The position numbers were made by a program, and so were the translations under genes. From assembly GCA_050013835.1 (NCBI GenBank), contig JBEKEM010000005.1, forward strand, positions 1-64,000: a stretch of 64,000 nucleotides of DNA, read 5' to 3'. The notes below the pieces were generated by a model, which was given only the letters and a program-made list of their open reading frames with translations, made no database searches and was not told where the DNA came from. Each line of letters opens with the position of its first letter. Position 1 is the first letter of the stretch. This document shows positions 1 through 7,140 of this stretch, one piece after another. This DNA is from Bog-793 sp050013835 (lineage in GTDB: Bacteria; Actinomycetota; Acidimicrobiia; Acidimicrobiales; Bog-793).

Positions 1-34
1 CGCGAGGCTGGCAGCCCGTTCGTAGTCGTCGTTA

Positions 35-66
35 TTCACGGCTCGCTACCGTAATAGGGCCGTGAA
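35..66. terminator. Stem-loop downstream of the MarR gene
   Basis: Perfect 8-bp arms, TTCACGGC (35-42) and GCCGTGAA (59-66), enclose a 16-base loop. It lies about 70 bases beyond the MarR stop on the minus strand, so it could end that transcript. There is no clear U-tract. Confidence 0.3.
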
Positions 67-133
67 CAGCACTTTCGCGTTGAAACATGGGCGTGACCTG
101 CCCTTCGGCAGCGCCTCCCCACTTGCCACGTGC

Positions 134-622
134 CTAATAGGTGACGGGCGGCGTCGTGCCGATGAAGCCTTCACCGTGAGCCTCGGGGGTGCCTGCATAG
201 AGCTTGGCTAGGAGGTCCGCCAACTGGCGCTGCTCCTCCGCTGTCAACGCTGCCAGGAATTTGCAGTCAAACTCCTCGACCGAAGACATGATCTCGTCGA
301 GAGCCGCACGGCCCTCCTCCGTGATCGTCAAGGCATAGCGTCGCCGGTCAGTGCGGTCCCGAGAGCGTTTCACGTATGGCAATTCCTCGAGCCAATCGAT
401 CAAGTCAACCATGTTGCCGCTATCAACCCCGAGCGAACGGCACAACTCCTGCTGTGAGGAAACGCCCGACTCCCTTAGCGCCGTCAGTACCAGGAAGTGC
501 AACGGTCGTAGCTGCCAGACCGCGAGCACGTTCTTGAAGCCTGCCTGAACGGACGTGCCAACCCGAGACAGTAGAAATCCTGGCCCTCTCGCGAGGCCTC
601 GCCCTACGTTCTCCGCTCGCAT
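134..622 (-). CDS. MarR family transcriptional regulator
   Basis: Predicted winged-helix DNA-binding repressor of 162 residues, the usual MarR length. The recognition-helix region (about residues 53-80) is followed by the family wing, seen as DRTDRRRYALTITEEGRAAL near residues 89-108, and then a C-terminal dimerisation helix. MarR proteins normally bind a short palindrome in their own promoter and release it on ligand binding. A near-perfect 19-bp palindrome sits 15 bases upstream of this start (637-655), between this gene and the divergent LiaF-like gene, so autoregulation is likely. No strong ribosome site precedes the ATG at 622. The ligand is unknown. Confidence 0.85.
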   Translation of the reverse strand: MRAENVGRGLARGPGFLLSRVGTSVQAGFKNVLAVWQLRPLHFLVLTALRESGVSSQQELCRSLGVDSGNMVDLIDWLEELPYVKRSRDRTDRRRYALTITEEGRAALDEIMSSVEEFDCKFLAALTAEEQRQLADLLAKLYAGTPEAHGEGFIGTTPPVTY

Positions 623-628
623 CCCATA

Positions 629-1081
629 ATGCTACCTATTACAGTGACTGTTATATACAGCGAATCGGACTGGATCGCCTCGCCGCCAAGGGCACGCCGA
701 CGGTGGCTGCTCGGTCTCGAGCCCGTCTTCGAGGGCGGGTGGTTACACAAGGGCGCTCGCGCTCGGTCCTGGGATGTCGAAGAAACGCTCGTCGCAATCG
801 CGCTGTTGGGCGACGTCGTCGTCGACCTCGGAAGGACGCGGAGCCTGCCGACGTTCGTTGAACTTCGTGCCTACGCGATGCTGCGCGACATCGAGGTCGT
901 CATCCCGCAAGGGACCGCAGTCGAGTTGACCGGCCGAGCGCTCGCCAACCACGTGAGCTCCAATGTGCCAGACGTCCCCGAGGACCATCGAACGTGCGTC
1001 GTGCGCGTCGTCAGCCATGCATTTCGAGGCGACGTGTTGGTACGCACGGCCACCGAGAACTCGGCTCCAACGTCAATCTAA
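629..1081 (+). CDS. LiaF-like / DUF1707-associated C-terminal domain protein
   Basis: The 150-residue product resembles the C-terminal domain of LiaF-like cell-envelope proteins: alternating strands with the pattern LGDVVVDL, then a second strand pair ending IEVVIPQGTAVELTG, then a final strand FRGDVLVRT. In that family this beta-rich domain usually follows an N-terminal membrane or DUF1707 part; neither is present here, so the gene may be 5'-truncated. The ATG at 629 lies upstream of the operator palindrome, which then falls inside the first codons; GTG at 644 is the only other early in-frame start seen. The assignment rests on pattern recognition of the fold repeats; function is unknown. 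Confidence 0.5.
   Translation: MLPITVTVIYSESDWIASPPRARRRWLLGLEPVFEGGWLHKGARARSWDVEETLVAIALLGDVVVDLGRTRSLPTFVELRAYAMLRDIEVVIPQGTAVELTGRALANHVSSNVPDVPEDHRTCVVRVVSHAFRGDVLVRTATENSAPTSI
637..655. promoter_or_regulatory. Probable MarR operator palindrome
   Basis: TATTACAGTGACTGTTATA is a 19-bp inverted repeat with one mismatched pair and a single central base. It lies in the short divergent region between the MarR gene and the LiaF-like gene, the expected place for a MarR operator. Confidence 0.6.
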
Positions 1082-1108
1082 GGCAAGTGAGCGAACTGCT
1101 CACTTGCC
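1082..1108 (+). terminator. Perfect 11-bp hairpin directly after the LiaF-like stop
   Basis: Arms GGCAAGTGAGC (1082-1092) and GCTCACTTGCC (1098-1108) flank a 5-base loop. The hairpin begins at the base after the stop codon. No U-tract follows, so termination strength is uncertain. Confidence 0.5.
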
Positions 1109-1131
1109 CGAAAGCAAGACGGGCGAAGAGC

Positions 1132-1207
1132 CAGATCGTGCTCCGCCACCTCGCCAAAAACCATGGCTCGACACTCGCTGTCGACGATCTCAGCTTCGAG
1201 ATCAACT
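1132..1207 (+). pseudogene. N-terminal remnant of an ABC transporter ATPase
   Basis: One plus-strand frame reads IVLRHLAKNHGSTLAVDDLS and then FEI, which matches the first strand and A-loop region of DrrA/CcmA-type ABC ATPases just ahead of where the Walker A motif should be. The frame then runs into unrelated sequence and stops near 1251, with no P-loop. It is best read as a leftover of a truncated ATPase gene in the scrap between the LiaF-like and HIT genes. Confidence 0.45.
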
Positions 1208-1348
1208 GCCCGAGAATGCGAGCCGACGAGCTACGACGAGGGTGTCACTGATCGTCGGTTAGGTGTACGAAACGCCAGGCGTTCCGCTCGAGCTACCGGT
1301 CCGACACCTGAACCTCGAATCCGCTTCGATTCGGAGGCAGACGCCATG

Positions 1349-1420
1349 CATAACGCCGGCACAGTGCGCCCCTGGGCTCGGGACGGCGCGGGCGCGGTCG
1401 GGTAGGGGCACCGCGTTGTC
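1349..1420. repeat. attC-like imperfect hairpin after the HIT gene
   Basis: Outer arms AACGC (1352-1356) and GCGTT (1413-1417) are about 66 bp apart end to end. Inner arms GTGCGCCCC and GGGGCAC pair with one base bulged out. Bipartite stems with AAC/GTT ends, inner arms and an extrahelical base are the hallmarks of integron attC sites. It abuts the stop codon of the HIT gene. The match to the core consensus is imperfect. Confidence 0.35.
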
Positions 1421-1910
1421 AATCCCTCGGCGCGGCGATCAGCAGCTCCCTGACGCGGTCGGCTACGCGGGCGAGCTCCTCTTCGGGCACTTCGAGGAAG
1501 TCTTTGCTCACGATGGCGACGCCACCGGAGGGAAGCGGTCGCTTCTCGAACTCACCCTGCAGGATCGACTCGTTCAGGGCGTCGCCGGCGACGTGGGGGG
1601 CAAGGTGTACGTGGAGGTGCGGGATCCCTCCCCCAAAGATGTACACGTACACCAGTTCTGCGCTCGTCGCCTCCTTCAGCGCTGCGGCGCAACGCGCGAG
1701 CACCGGTCCGAAGGTGACCGACTCCTCGCCGTCGAGCTCGTGCACGTACCGGATGTGCCGCAGGGGCTCAAGGTAGGAGAAGCCGGGGGTCGGGTCACCC
1801 GGGCCAATGCTCGTGGTGAGCCTCCAGAGAGAGTCCCGCCAGACCTCGACCCTCCCGAAGTCGGCATCGACCGCGGGAACGTTACAGAGTGCACAATCCA
1901 CGTCGGTCAC
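1419..1910 (-). CDS. HIT family nucleotide-binding protein
   Basis: Histidine-triad protein of 163 residues. The active-site motif HLHVHLAPH is clear near residues 98-106, with the middle histidine of the triad expected to carry the nucleotidyl intermediate. An N-terminal CALC pair could bind zinc, as in several HIT hydrolases. Family members hydrolyse or transfer nucleotide phosphoramidates or dinucleoside polyphosphates; the substrate here cannot be told. Translation probably starts at GTG 1910. The gene is single, with an attC-like hairpin directly after its stop, consistent with a cassette-type gene. Confidence 0.85.
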   Translation of the reverse strand: MTDVDCALCNVPAVDADFGRVEVWRDSLWRLTTSIGPGDPTPGFSYLEPLRHIRYVHELDGEESVTFGPVLARCAAALKEATSAELVYVYIFGGGIPHLHVHLAPHVAGDALNESILQGEFEKRPLPSGGVAIVSKDFLEVPEEELARVADRVRELLIAAPRD

Positions 1911-2007
1911 GGCGCGGGATCATAGTGACGCCATGCGGGCGACCTCTTCGCGCTTCTTCGCGCTGAGTGACCGTCCCCTACCGCTCACCGCGTGACGGGA
2001 CTCCTCT

Positions 2008-2044
2008 GCCCCGAAACGCCGGGTAGGTGCGGCAGTACGGTACG
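2008..2044 (-). repeat. Copy A of a 37-bp repeat (attC-like half site)
   Basis: Read on the minus strand this stretch matches 4484-4520 on the plus strand at 30 of 37 positions by my alignment. Both copies end in GCGTT followed by a G-rich run. Copy A lies downstream of the DHFR-like gene; a matching left half was not found. Confidence 0.5.
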
Positions 2045-2143
2045 AGTGGGGCAGGGGTGACGGCTGGACGGGTGTCCGGGTACTCGTGACTGTCTCGCCG
2101 GACACGAGCAGAGCGGGTGCTATGCCGTGCCGGGCTGACTTTC

Positions 2144-2719
2144 CTAGGTGAGGAGAAGCACACCGGTAGTAGTCGGCGTGCACTCGGTGAGCCGCAGCCG
2201 CCGCGGGTTGGGGTACTCCCGGAAAAGCCGCTTGCCTGTGCCAAGCACGAGCGGGTGCAACATGATCCGGAAGATATCAACCAAATCATTGGCGATGAGC
2301 GTCTGCACGAGCGCGCCGCTTCCCAGTACGGTGACGAAGCCGTCGCCTTCCGACTTGAGCCCATGAACCGCGTCAACGACATCGGCGTCGATGACGTGGG
2401 TGTTGGCCCATTCGATGTCCTCCTGGTGCAGCGTCCTGGTCGCCACGTACTTCGGTGTGGTGTTGAGGCTCGCAGCGATGGGGTTATCAGCGGGTTCGTG
2501 GGGCCAGTGCGCGGCCATGTGCTCGTAGGTCTTCCGGCCGAAGAGGTAGGCCGAGGTCTGCCCGATGCCTTGCCCGGCGCGCCGCGCCAGCACCTCATCG
2601 CCGTAGGGGCCGCTCCAACCGCCATGGTCGAACCCGCCCTCGCGGTCCTCATCGGGCCCGCCCAGGCCCTGCATGACGCCATCGAGCGTGACGAACTCGA
2701 CCACCCCCAGCTTCCGCAT
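2144..2719 (-). CDS. Dihydrofolate reductase family protein (RibD C-terminal-like)
   Basis: The 191-residue protein begins MRKLGVVEFVTLDGVMQG, the typical start of DHFR-fold/RibD-C-like reductases, and contains YLFGRKTYEHMAAHWP, a VTVLGSGALVQTL nucleotide-binding segment and a final strand RLRLTECTPTTTGVLLLT. Such proteins reduce pterin- or flavin-like substrates with NAD(P)H, but this branch is mostly uncharacterised and is not the essential FolA. An excellent ribosome site (GAGAGGAGG) precedes the ATG at 2719. The type is common among accessory and cassette genes, which suits its setting. Confidence 0.85.
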   Translation of the reverse strand: MRKLGVVEFVTLDGVMQGLGGPDEDREGGFDHGGWSGPYGDEVLARRAGQGIGQTSAYLFGRKTYEHMAAHWPHEPADNPIAASLNTTPKYVATRTLHQEDIEWANTHVIDADVVDAVHGLKSEGDGFVTVLGSGALVQTLIANDLVDIFRIMLHPLVLGTGKRLFREYPNPRRLRLTECTPTTTGVLLLT

Positions 2720-2855
2720 GCTGCCTCCTCTCGATTCCCGACCAACTCTGACAAGGGTCTATTCGCAGTCTCGCCCTTGGATCCGGGGCGTCAGGCATGC
2801 CCCTACCGCCTGGTGGGCGGTACTCGTGACCGTCCGCCTGCTCGACGGAACTGTC

Positions 2856-3212
2856 CTAGCCGTCAGGAAACGCTTGTGCGATTCGTACCCTGACAAGCTG
2901 TTCCACGAGCTGTTTCGGAAGCGGTGAGTCGATCGGGAACTGAAGCGCCCCGGAAGACGTCTTGTACGAGGTCAGTTCATCCTTGAGTTCTGGAAACACA
3001 GACCCGCTGTGGGGCAGGAAGCTGAGGTGGTTCTTGAACGCAGCGAATCCCGCGATGACTTTGCCCTGCAACCGGAAGGCGGGGACTCCATAGGAGATTC
3101 CTTCTTCGGCCTCTGGAACCACCTCCAGGATGGTCTGGCGCAAGCGCTGGAGAGTGGAATGCTTAGGTTCCTCGATGTCTGCCAGATATGCGTCGACCTC
3201 AGCACTGGACAC
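2856..3212 (-). CDS. DUF1801 / YdhG-like protein
   Basis: Small 118-residue protein with the family pattern: N-terminal helices with EVDAYLADIEEP, then TILEVVPEAEEGISYGVPAF, a strand GKVIAGFAAFKNHLSFLPHSG, and the ending ALQFPIDSPLPKQLVEQLVR. The family is sometimes described as iron-chaperone or stress related, but function is not established. Start GTG at 3212. It stands alone among unrelated accessory genes. Confidence 0.85.
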   Translation of the reverse strand: MSSAEVDAYLADIEEPKHSTLQRLRQTILEVVPEAEEGISYGVPAFRLQGKVIAGFAAFKNHLSFLPHSGSVFPELKDELTSYKTSSGALQFPIDSPLPKQLVEQLVRVRIAQAFPDG

Positions 3213-3298
3213 GGACCTTATTCTGAGCTCACGTCAGATCGGGGTCAAGGACGTTCAAGGCATACCTGCCCCTGATCGCCGGTTCGCAGGTCGATCTC

Positions 3299-3811
3299 TT
3301 AGGAAGTTCCTAGGTGGAAAGTGAACAGCTTCTGCGCATGGATGCGTGCTGCGAGACCGTCCTCCGCATCCAACCATTCCTCGAAGGACGGCCCTTGCAG
3401 TGGTAGATAGTGGTCGAGCATCGCTTGGCGAAGCTCGGGTTGCCGAGGGTCCGAGAGCTCAAAGACTTCCGCCGTGCCGTGTACGGTCACGGCGAGTGCC
3501 TCGCTGGGCAGGTGAGTCGCACTCGTTGCGGGACGTACCGTGAGATGGCGCATCCGTACCGACTGGCGGCCGGAACTGAAACAAAAACTCCCGTGGATGA
3601 AGTACCCGTCTACTGGTCCGACGAGAGGCCGTCCGTCGGCGGTCACCGTGGCGAGCACGAGGAGGACCATGCCCTGAAGCCGATCGGTCAGCTGCTCGGC
3701 GCTCAGCCGACGCTCATTCGTGATGATCCCTCGCATATGCGGGCCAGCAGACTCAGCACTCTCGTCGAGAAGCCGCTGCAGACGGTTCAGTTCCTCTGGG
3801 GTCTCGTACAC
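3299..3811 (-). CDS. Pyridoxamine 5'-phosphate oxidase-like flavoprotein
   Basis: The 170-residue product has the split-barrel fold pattern of PNPOx-like flavin or F420 proteins: VLLVLATVTADGRPLVGPVDGYFIHGSFCF near residues 50-80 in consecutive strands, then VTVHGTAEVFEL. Family members bind FMN or F420 and reduce varied small molecules, or bind haem; true PdxH activity is not implied. Start GTG at 3811. No operon partner is evident. Confidence 0.75.
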   Translation of the reverse strand: MYETPEELNRLQRLLDESAESAGPHMRGIITNERRLSAEQLTDRLQGMVLLVLATVTADGRPLVGPVDGYFIHGSFCFSSGRQSVRMRHLTVRPATSATHLPSEALAVTVHGTAEVFELSDPRQPELRQAMLDHYLPLQGPSFEEWLDAEDGLAARIHAQKLFTFHLGTS

Positions 3812-3859
3812 GGGGTAATCCCATCACAAAAATGTTGCGGTGGTGCCCCCGAACGCCGG

Positions 3860-4141
3860 TTAGGTCCCGGCCCATGGCTCAAGCCGCCAGTCGGAGATCG
3901 TGGGCATCGGTTCTCCGACACCAACATTCTGCGACTGGTTATCGCCCAGACCCACGTCAGCAAAGCCGGCGTTCAGCCGTGTCGCGCCAGCGATTGACAC
4001 CTCAAGGTGATCGGGGGAAACCGCGACCCTCTCGACCAGCTCCTCCACCAACACTCGCCGCTCCGGTTCGGTCACCTCATCCCAGGCCATCGAGGTCGAG
4101 ATCCTGAACCAAAGCTGCAGCAGACCCACCAGGGCAGTCAC
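3860..4141 (-). pseudogene. Probable C-terminal remnant of a large serine recombinase
   Basis: The minus-strand frame carries WDEVTEPERRVLVEELVERV and then AVSPDHLEVSIAGATRLN, the pattern of the C-terminal coiled segment of actinobacterial recombinase-family proteins. The catalytic resolvase domain and zinc ribbon are absent, and upstream sequence switches at once to an unrelated IPT/TIG fragment, so this is a truncated relic. The assignment rests on remembered family style and should be tested by search. Confidence 0.4.
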
Positions 4142-4400
4142 GAGTGCCGACCAGTACAGCTACCTCGCCCCGACGGTGACAAGGCTCAGCCCGAGCTCCG
4201 GTCCTGCAGGTGGAGGCACCAAGGTGACCATCTCAGGCACCAACTTCACGGGGGCGACCAAGGTGCTCTTCGGCACGACCCCGGCCGCCAGCTTCGCGGT
4301 GGGATCAGCCAGCTCGATCACCGCCTACCCACAACCACGGACCGGGACGGTCAACGTGACGGTGGCTGTGGCTGCTTTGCGTCCGCGCCGGTCGACGCGA
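4137..4400 (+). pseudogene. IPT/TIG-domain surface-protein fragment
   Basis: A plus-strand frame reads TSADQYSYLAPTV, then LSPSSGPAGGGTKVTISGTN, then KVLFGTTPAASF, the signature of one immunoglobulin-like IPT/TIG repeat with the tail of the previous repeat. After GTVNVTV the frame degenerates into arginine-rich translation. No start, signal peptide or further repeat is present, so it is one repeat torn from a larger secreted or surface protein. Confidence 0.65.
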
Positions 4401-4442
4401 TCCCCGCGCCCAATTCGGAGTTACACGCAGTCGTGAGTGCCA

Positions 4443-4516
4443 CGTAACGCGCGGTAATCAGGTGGCAGGGCCCTCGGCCCGGAGGTGCCGTACTGCCGTA
4501 CCTTCCCAGCGTTATG
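4443..4516. repeat. attC-like imperfect hairpin
   Basis: Outer arms TAACGC (4445-4450) and GCGTTA (4509-4514) lie 70 bp apart end to end; inner arms AGGTGGCAG and CTGCCGTACCT pair with two bases bulged. Size, nested arms and AAC/GTT ends fit an integron attC site. Its right half (4484-4520) is repeated at 2008-2044. Confidence 0.4.
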
Positions 4517-4643
4517 GGGCGCGACCGGTATCCGAAAATGCGCTCCAGATCGCCCGCCAACGACTTGCCCCAATGCCGATCGGGCACGGCTACCTCCGTC
4601 GCGCATCGGGGAAATCTGGGGCGTATTCGGTGTGGTCTGGGTG

Positions 4644-5282
4644 CTAAGAGTGCTGCTTTTGCACATCCCAGGCGTGATGGATGGGATCGTGGACCATATA
4701 ACGGGCGAGGGTGCCGACGCTGAAGGACGCCCCGTCACTTCGACGGCCGGGTCGAAGCCAGGACGGACCAGACACTTCGTCGAGCGTTGACGCCAACGAC
4801 TCTGCAGCAAAGGCGAGCTCAGCAGCGACCACCTCAGGAGCTTGTTGCTCGTAGGAATGAGCGATTGCGGCAGCGTCCTGGTCCCAATACTCAAACAGCG
4901 GATCGTCTTCTATCAGCATGCGTTCGATCCGTGTTCTGTAGGTTCGATAGAGGTCGCGCACGTGACCCGCGTACTCCAGAGTCGACCACGTTGAATCATT
5001 GGGACGACCCGGTCGAATGGTGCCATTGCGCCTGAATCGTTCCCATACCTGCGCGTTATCTCGAATCAAACCGGCGACATCTTCAGCTTCGCACTTGCTT
5101 GCGTCAAAGCCGCACTCGGGACAGGCTCGCTCGAGGACCCACATCCAGTCCTTCGTGTCGGGATCAATCACACGATTCAGCATACGACTACTGACTCTGT
5201 CGAAGAGCACCAGTTCGAGTGGGCTACTTAGACTAGCGACGGACCACCCCGACGTTGGGTTGGGGACTTCGGCGCGATCCAT
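4644..5282 (-). CDS. DinB-like (mycothiol-transferase fold) protein
   Basis: Predicted four-helix DinB/YfiT-type protein. It has the segment WVLERACPECGFDASK, seen at the start of many actinobacterial DinB-like proteins, the helix YAGHVRDLYRTYRTRIERML with one of the metal-ligand histidines, and a C-terminal HDPIHHAWDV carrying the remaining histidines of the likely metal triad. Such proteins use thiols such as mycothiol or bacillithiol to transfer onto substrates. The open frame gives 212 residues, but the family normally starts near the ATG at 5183 (about 179 residues), so the first 33 residues may not be translated. Confidence 0.75.
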   Translation of the reverse strand: MDRAEVPNPTSGWSVASLSSPLELVLFDRVSSRMLNRVIDPDTKDWMWVLERACPECGFDASKCEAEDVAGLIRDNAQVWERFRRNGTIRPGRPNDSTWSTLEYAGHVRDLYRTYRTRIERMLIEDDPLFEYWDQDAAAIAHSYEQQAPEVVAAELAFAAESLASTLDEVSGPSWLRPGRRSDGASFSVGTLARYMVHDPIHHAWDVQKQHS

Positions 5283-5360
5283 AAGCGGGCATCTGGCTCT
5301 GCTCCGCGCGGGCGCACAGGTCGGGCGATAGGTGACGCTTTCAAGCCCTTGCGATGACGC

Positions 5361-5372
5361 GCGTTATGAGGC
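5361..5372 (-). repeat. CATAACGC-type motif (attC-like end)
   Basis: The minus strand reads CTCATAACGCGCG, one of several copies of CATAACGC in this accessory block (also 1349, 4516 and 6854). It lies just upstream of the DinB-like gene. No full partner arm was found; the nearest is a degenerate CCATAAGCG at 5279-5287. Confidence 0.25.
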
Positions 5373-5549
5373 CCGCGTCGCCAGATTGGTCGAATGGAGG
5401 GACTGGCTCAGCATGTGACGGGTCTCCGAAGTACGTGCGTCGTGCGTAGCAACTGCACTGCCCTTCGCGCGCTCATCAGGTTGCCTCGTAGGCTTGCCGT
5501 GTGGCCGTCCGCTCGATGGCGGCCTTGGTCGGCACGGGTAGGAGTTTCA

Positions 5550-6350
5550 GTGGAGGGAACAAGGCATTCGGTGACCGGCGCCGACGACGTCAGCATTGGC
5601 CTGTTGACAATTGGCCATGGCCCGGCGCTGCTCTTGGTGCACGGCGGGATGGGCCGGATAGAGCAGTGGGAGCCCGTGTGGTCAGCTCTGGCCGAGCATC
5701 GTCGGGTAACTGCAATGGACCGACGTGGAAGGGGTACCAGTGGGGACACTGGGCTCTACGCCATCGAAAAGGAGTTCGATGACATCGCGGCAGTGGCCGC
5801 TCGGTTAGCAGAAGAACAAGGCTCCCCCGTGGACGTCTTCGCCCACAGCTACGGCGCAACATGCACGCTCGGAGCGGCAGCCCATGGGGCGCCATTCCGC
5901 CGCATCGCGCTGTACGAACCGCCGGGGCCCCAGACAGTTCCAAGAGAGTGGGTCGATCGAGCGACTGCCTTGGTCTCCGACGGGAAGACAGGTCGGGCAA
6001 TGTTCAGCTTCATCACCGAGATTGTCGGACTCAGCGCCGAACGGTTCGAGGAGTATCGGAACGCCCAGGGCGCCTATGACGTCCTTCCGATCGTCGCGGC
6101 AACGCTTCCGAGAGAGGCTGACGCTCTCACACACGTTGACCTGCCAGGTCTTGCTGTGGATGTCGCGACTCCGGTGCTGTTGTTACTCGGCACGGTGAGC
6201 CCTCGTTGGGCTGGCGAAATCACGCGCGCGCTCGCAGCGAGACTGACCACCGTCGAACTTGTGACCATTCCCGACCACGGACACGACGCCATTGATATGG
6301 CGCCGGACCTCATCATCGACGAACTCTGTCGCTTCCTCGACAAAGACTGA
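5550..6350 (+). CDS. Alpha/beta-fold hydrolase
   Basis: Predicted hydrolase of 266 residues with the standard landmarks: oxyanion-loop HGGMG after strand PALLLVHG, nucleophile elbow AHSYGA, and the catalytic histidine in PDHGHDAI near the C-terminus. The substrate cannot be inferred. The open frame runs back to 5394, but the extra 52 residues are low-complexity; GTG at 5550 is chosen because GGTAGGAG sits 6 bases upstream and the fold begins right after it. It is the only clearly functional plus-strand gene in a mostly minus-strand accessory block. Confidence 0.85.
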   Translation: MEGTRHSVTGADDVSIGLLTIGHGPALLLVHGGMGRIEQWEPVWSALAEHRRVTAMDRRGRGTSGDTGLYAIEKEFDDIAAVAARLAEEQGSPVDVFAHSYGATCTLGAAAHGAPFRRIALYEPPGPQTVPREWVDRATALVSDGKTGRAMFSFITEIVGLSAERFEEYRNAQGAYDVLPIVAATLPREADALTHVDLPGLAVDVATPVLLLLGTVSPRWAGEITRALAARLTTVELVTIPDHGHDAIDMAPDLIIDELCRFLDKD

Positions 6351-6392
6351 TCCGCCACCGTCCTGGCGTTTAGAGGTACCCGCACACTCGCA

Positions 6393-6821
6393 TCAGACAG
6401 CGTCGATCAGCCGCGCAAAGAGCGCATTTTCGTCAAGAATCGGAGCACAGCCGCGCCGAACAACCTCCACCGTCCCTGGGTCGATCGGATCTGTTGCTGC
6501 CCAAGAAGGGGACGCAAAGCCGAACTCGATCTCAAGACCGGACGCGATTCGGACTCTCCGCTCGGAGAGTGCGCCCCAGTCCTGAGTACGAACGAGCTCG
6601 GCTTGCTGTCCACAGGCTTGTTCGATCCAATCGCGATCTTCGAGATAGCGCTGCCTGCGGTCAGTGAGGACGACAAGATCGATATCGGAGTCCATCCGGA
6701 CTACGCCCCGAGCCCAGGAACCGACGACTGCGACGCCTTTCACGTCGGGTTGTTGGCTCGCCCACTCGCGTACCGCCGCAAGGATTGCCTCATACTCGGC
6801 GAACCTCGCTGCACCGTTCAT
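6393..6821 (-). CDS. Nucleotidyltransferase-domain protein
   Basis: The 142-residue protein has the polymerase-beta-like nucleotidyltransferase signature VVGSWARG followed by R-x-DSDIDLVVL (about residues 32-52), giving the GS and DxD metal-binding residues. The length suits a single-domain enzyme of the kind that modifies small molecules, tRNA or toxins (aminoglycoside adenylyltransferase-like or MNT-like). No HEPN partner gene lies next to it, which weakens a MNT/HEPN toxin-antitoxin reading. Start ATG at 6821. Confidence 0.8.
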   Translation of the reverse strand: MNGAARFAEYEAILAAVREWASQQPDVKGVAVVGSWARGVVRMDSDIDLVVLTDRRQRYLEDRDWIEQACGQQAELVRTQDWGALSERRVRIASGLEIEFGFASPSWAATDPIDPGTVEVVRRGCAPILDENALFARLIDAV

Positions 6822-6845
6822 GAACGCGAGTCTTGTCGCACACCC

Positions 6846-6856
6846 GGCGTTATGGG
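6846..6856 (-). repeat. CATAACGCCGG motif (attC-like end)
   Basis: The minus strand reads CCATAACGCCGGG, sharing CATAACGCCGG exactly with 1349-1359. It lies just upstream of the nucleotidyltransferase start, where the end of a preceding cassette site would be expected. No full hairpin partner was identified. Confidence 0.25.
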
Positions 6857-7140
6857 ATATCTGGTTAACTGCCGCTCGGGAGACTGCTCGGCACGCATCA
6901 GACCGGGGGAGACCGCACCCGAGACGGACATCTTGATCACTACTTCCGGTCGATCTTCATTTCTTGCAGCCATCGCTCGGGTCTAGGTTCCAGAGCGCCG
7001 AATGGAAATTCTGCTCGACTCGAACACCACGTGGCCGCAGTCGGGCGATCGCTCACGGAAGTTCCTAACGCCCTACAGAACCGTGTCAAGGTCAGCTCTG
7101 GCGGCCGCCAGAACGCTACTCGCCCTCTCCGGCAGGAACC

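Noticed and set aside
1271..1283. AACGCC-A-GGCGTT palindrome as a regulatory site
   Set aside because: Very short perfect palindrome in gene debris, with no promoter or gene start beside it.
2740..2850. Terminator or attC site between DHFR-like and DUF1801 genes
   Set aside because: Only a 5-bp GGGGC/GCCCC stem is seen; too weak to call.
3850..3974. 9-bp inverted repeat GAACGCCGG / CCGGCGTTC as a third full attC site
   Set aside because: The arms fit, but the whole span lies within the putative recombinase remnant and no matching inner arms were found; kept only as a related motif.
6393..6821. MNT/HEPN toxin-antitoxin pair
   Set aside because: The nucleotidyltransferase is present, but no HEPN-like gene lies next to it on either side.
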